The notes beneath the pieces are model-generated. The model was given only the letters and a program-made list of their open reading frames with translations, searched no databases and was not told the DNA's origin. Positions 23,801-26,120 of a DNA stretch of 26,120 nucleotides are shown here, in pieces. Made by a program: the position numbers and the translations under genes. The first letter of the stretch is position 1. Every line of letters begins with the position of its first letter. The stretch comes from Bacteroidales bacterium (GTDB lineage Bacteria; Bacteroidota; Bacteroidia; Bacteroidales; UBA3663): contig JAEDEY010000023.1 of NCBI GenBank assembly GCA_016293065.1, forward strand, positions 1 through 26,120, in the 5' to 3' direction.

Positions 23801-25825
23801 ATGAAACAATATTATTATCCTTTTCTATTATTAGCGTCATTTGTTTTGGCTTCGTGTGGATACTATGAGCCAATAGATGATATAGAAGAAGACAACAATT
23901 CTATATTAAAAAACGAAAGTGACTATTTCGATTTCTCGACTAAATCCAAGACAAATGTCACCATTGACTATGGTCCTCTTGGCGCAAATGCTCTCATCGA
24001 ATTTTTCGATGAATTCCCAGAGCAACTCGATGCCGATAGTGTGCCTGTGATAACCGGCGAACCCTTCTTTGCAGGTTTTGCAGATGCCGATGGAGTACTG
24101 TCGGCCTCTATCACCTTGCCATCACACGTGAGCGATTTATGGATTCACACCTCTCAATATGGCCTACCTTCTTATGTTGAAGCTAAAGTTGAGGACAATC
24201 GAATTAGCTTTACCAATCAAGAAACCAAAGCCACAACACGTTCAGCTGCTACACGAACTGTTAAGAATCCTCAGGTTTGGCTTAAAAACTCAGAGTATAA
24301 CGTCTATACCATCAATCCATGGAATGACCGTTATGGTACACCTATCGACGATAATGGTATCATATCTGAAGGCACAGTGACCTCACAAACCATTCATGCT
24401 ATCCAGAAAGCTTTGTGGGGAGGTCAGAATCAGAAACCCCAGAAGGTATTTAATGACAAATTTCTTTCTCCAGTTCTTGGCGTAATCAACACCGAGATAA
24501 AGTCGGAAGGAATCAATAATCAAGGTCAAACTGTCAGATACGAGAGTGCTGAAGTGTGGATGACCTTCCTGTCAGAAGGTGCTTGGAACCAGAATACTCT
24601 TGGATACTATATTTATAATACCGATAATCCTCCAAAGTCGAGATACGAAGCAGCTAAACTCAAGAAGTTTATCATCTTCCCAAATACATCTGTTGCAGGT
24701 CATGTGCCATTCGAACAGACAAATCCATCAGCGAACAATGTCAAGCGATTCCCCAAGGCTTTGGCTCCATGCAAGCCAAATACTCGCGTTCAGCTTCTTT
24801 ATGTAGATGACGAGGGTAACGTAAGCACACAATTCCCTGCTGGATGTTCAATTGGCTATTTCCTTGTTTCAAGACCAGAAAAAACAGGATTGCCGCTTAA
24901 TAGCATATACTCAATCGACTTCAAAAATATTGTTTACTCAGATGGTGCCTTGAATTCAAATAAAAAGACGCTGACTGTGTCGTTCATGACACCCGATGGC
25001 TTGGCTATTTATGGCTTTGAAGACGATCCTGGCGTTGATACTTCTTATGAGGATGTGCTCTTCACTATCGAAGCCACTCCGAAAGAGAGTATCTATAATC
25101 CAGAGCGCAAGATTCTCGATTACAAAACAACAGGTATATATGGACAATCGGTAGAATATAGCACATATATGTTCGAGGATCTTTGGCCAAATCAGGGCGA
25201 TTACGACATGAATGATGTGATTGTTGCGTTTAATCGCCACATCTTGTTTGATAGTAAAAATAATGCTACCAAAATTACCGATTCATTTACTCCGACTCAA
25301 CCACAAGGATCGGCAGGACATACCAATGCCTTTGCTTTCGTCAACTCAACAATAATGGCTTGCAATCCTTCTGTAGAGTGTAGCGAGGGCATAATGCAAG
25401 ACCTGTCGGGAGCCTTTGTCATCTTCACCAACACAAATGTCCAACGTGGTCAGACGGCGACGATAACATATACATTTGAGACAGGTAAGGGCCCTTCAAA
25501 ACTCAATCTTTCGCAATATGACGATGCTTTTATCATTGCCAATACAAAAGATCCGATGAAGGGCAATCGAACAGAAGTGCATTCGCCTGGCTTCAAGCCT
25601 ACGAGCTTGGCCGATAAGAGCCTAAATGGTACCAACGAGGACGCTTATTATCGTACTAAAGATGGTAATTATCCATTCTCTATGCAGATTGCTGACAGAA
25701 ATATTACACCTGTAAGTGAGGGCATTTCCATTGAATTGGAATATACGTTATTTGCTGATTGGGTGCGCTCAAAGGGAGCAACTAATGGTAACTGGTATAA
25801 ATGTCATAATAGATTCCAGCAATAA
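23801..25825 (+). CDS. LruC-domain surface lipoprotein
   Basis: A 674-residue predicted lipoprotein. The signal peptide MKQYYYPFLLLASFVLASC ends in a lipobox with Cys19, followed by an acidic stretch (EPIDDIEEDNN) of the type that directs Bacteroidetes lipoproteins to the cell surface. Residues ~250-370 resemble a DUF4114 beta domain (YYIYNTDNPP, TRVQLLYVDDEGN, FPAGCSIGYFLV). The C-terminal ~240 residues form a LruC (DUF4842) domain with the acidic signature GDYDMNDVIVAF at 466-477, which resembles a metal-binding loop, and ends in LEYTLFADWVRSKG. The function of LruC proteins is not established; adhesion or surface structure is a guess. Codon use is more AT-rich than tyrS and glgP, so acquisition or lower expression is possible. 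It is a single-gene unit. Confidence 0.85.
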   Translation: MKQYYYPFLLLASFVLASCGYYEPIDDIEEDNNSILKNESDYFDFSTKSKTNVTIDYGPLGANALIEFFDEFPEQLDADSVPVITGEPFFAGFADADGVLSASITLPSHVSDLWIHTSQYGLPSYVEAKVEDNRISFTNQETKATTRSAATRTVKNPQVWLKNSEYNVYTINPWNDRYGTPIDDNGIISEGTVTSQTIHAIQKALWGGQNQKPQKVFNDKFLSPVLGVINTEIKSEGINNQGQTVRYESAEVWMTFLSEGAWNQNTLGYYIYNTDNPPKSRYEAAKLKKFIIFPNTSVAGHVPFEQTNPSANNVKRFPKALAPCKPNTRVQLLYVDDEGNVSTQFPAGCSIGYFLVSRPEKTGLPLNSIYSIDFKNIVYSDGALNSNKKTLTVSFMTPDGLAIYGFEDDPGVDTSYEDVLFTIEATPKESIYNPERKILDYKTTGIYGQSVEYSTYMFEDLWPNQGDYDMNDVIVAFNRHILFDSKNNATKITDSFTPTQPQGSAGHTNAFAFVNSTIMACNPSVECSEGIMQDLSGAFVIFTNTNVQRGQTATITYTFETGKGPSKLNLSQYDDAFIIANTKDPMKGNRTEVHSPGFKPTSLADKSLNGTNEDAYYRTKDGNYPFSMQIADRNITPVSEGISIELEYTLFADWVRSKGATNGNWYKCHNRFQQ

Positions 25826-25853
25826 GAAATGTTTCGTGTTTGTTATATAACAG

Positions 25854-25890
25854 AATAGGGTGTGTCAAACTGACACACCCTATTTGTTGT
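25854..25890 (+). terminator. Strong terminator after the LruC gene
   Basis: A perfect 14-bp stem (25854-25867 with 25871-25884, core GGGTGTGTCA/TGACACACCC) with a 3-nt loop is followed by TGTTGT. The T-run is poor but the stem is very stable. It starts 29 nt after the LruC stop. Confidence 0.75.
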
Positions 25891-26029
25891 ACGCTTGGCA
25901 TGAGCATTGTCTAACGGATGTAAATCCCAAGTGAGCCCTAATAGCGTGAATCACATTGCCCAAGGCAAGGTTGTCCATCGTGAGGTGTAATCTAAAGGAA
26001 GCCAGCGACAAACAAATAGTGTTTGCCTC
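25891..26029 (+). mobile_element. Truncated group II intron RNA fragment (5' domain I region), no maturase
   Basis: The stretch contains sequence blocks that I recognise from the 5' part of bacterial group II introns carrying ltrA-type maturases: CGGATGTAAATCCCAAGTGA, then GAGCCCTAATAGCGTGAATC, then GGTTGTCCATCGTGAGGTG, then AATCTAAAGGAAGCCAGCGA. There is no reverse-transcriptase frame, and unrelated coding sequence (metF) begins 8 nt later, so this is a decayed or truncated remnant. It directly abuts the LruC terminator hairpin; class C introns are known to insert just after terminators, although the class of this fragment was not determined. Identification is by recalled pattern and not by alignment. 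Confidence 0.55.
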
Positions 26030-26037
26030 CTACTAAA

Positions 26038-26120
26038 TTAATATACCTGCTTTGCTATCGCCTCGATGGCAAGGCTTGCGTTCATCGAATAGAAGTGGAT
26101 GCTTGGCACATTGGCTGCTT
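26038..26120 (-). CDS. metF: Methylenetetrahydrofolate reductase, C-terminal end (cut by window edge)
   Basis: The last 26 codons plus stop are present; the gene continues beyond the right edge. The peptide AANVPSIHFYSMNASLAIEA followed by IAKQVY fits the end of MetF, where V-P-x-[IL]-H-F-Y-x-[ML]-N lies on the last beta strand of the TIM barrel near the FAD and folate sites. MetF reduces 5,10-methylene-THF to 5-methyl-THF for methionine synthesis. Its stop codon lies 8 nt from the group II intron remnant, which therefore occupies its immediate 3' flank. Confidence 0.78.
   Translation of the reverse strand, partial: AANVPSIHFYSMNASLAIEAIAKQVY

Overview
The window looks like chromosomal DNA of a Bacteroidales bacterium (Prevotella/Bacteroides type). 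The evidence is a SusC/SusD pair, a hybrid two-component regulator with a periplasmic binding-protein sensor, a LruC-domain lipoprotein, a GT3-type glycogen synthase, and repeated TAnnTTTG -7 promoter elements in place of E. coli-type -10 boxes. No tRNA, rRNA, CRISPR array or intact mobile element was seen.

Left third (1-11527, minus strand): a fructan polysaccharide utilization locus. Transcription runs from the HTCS regulator and, separately, from susC through susD, a DUF4960 surface glycan-binding lipoprotein, a GH32 fructanase lipoprotein and an MFS sugar transporter cut by the left edge. Gene content and order resemble the B. thetaiotaomicron levan locus (BT1754-BT1765). The working model is surface binding and cleavage of levan or inulin, TonB-dependent import, periplasmic release of fructose sensed by the HTCS, and uptake by the MFS carrier. 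Upstream of susC are 21-bp-spaced direct repeats suited to the AraC-type output domain of the HTCS. They abut the hairpin that terminates the HTCS gene.

Middle (11528-17496): a 456-bp intergenic region holding a candidate orphan small RNA (promoter plus GNRA-loop terminator); a soluble PAS-like hybrid histidine kinase; convergent with it, a membrane-anchored TPR-LytTR regulator; then a PspC-domain protein and a MerR/GyrI-like regulator. Between the LytTR gene and pspC lie four direct repeats, one matching the AlgR/LytTR box CCGTTCGTC exactly, spaced 20-21 bp and ending just upstream of the pspC promoter. This suggests an undescribed envelope-stress type circuit.

Right third (17497-26120): glycogen synthase and alpha-glucan phosphorylase, probably co-transcribed (storage glycogen made and mobilised); tyrS with a hairpin plus T-run in its leader; a LruC-domain lipoprotein behind an unusual series of T-tracts; a strong terminator; a decayed piece of group II intron RNA; and the C-terminal end of metF on the minus strand.
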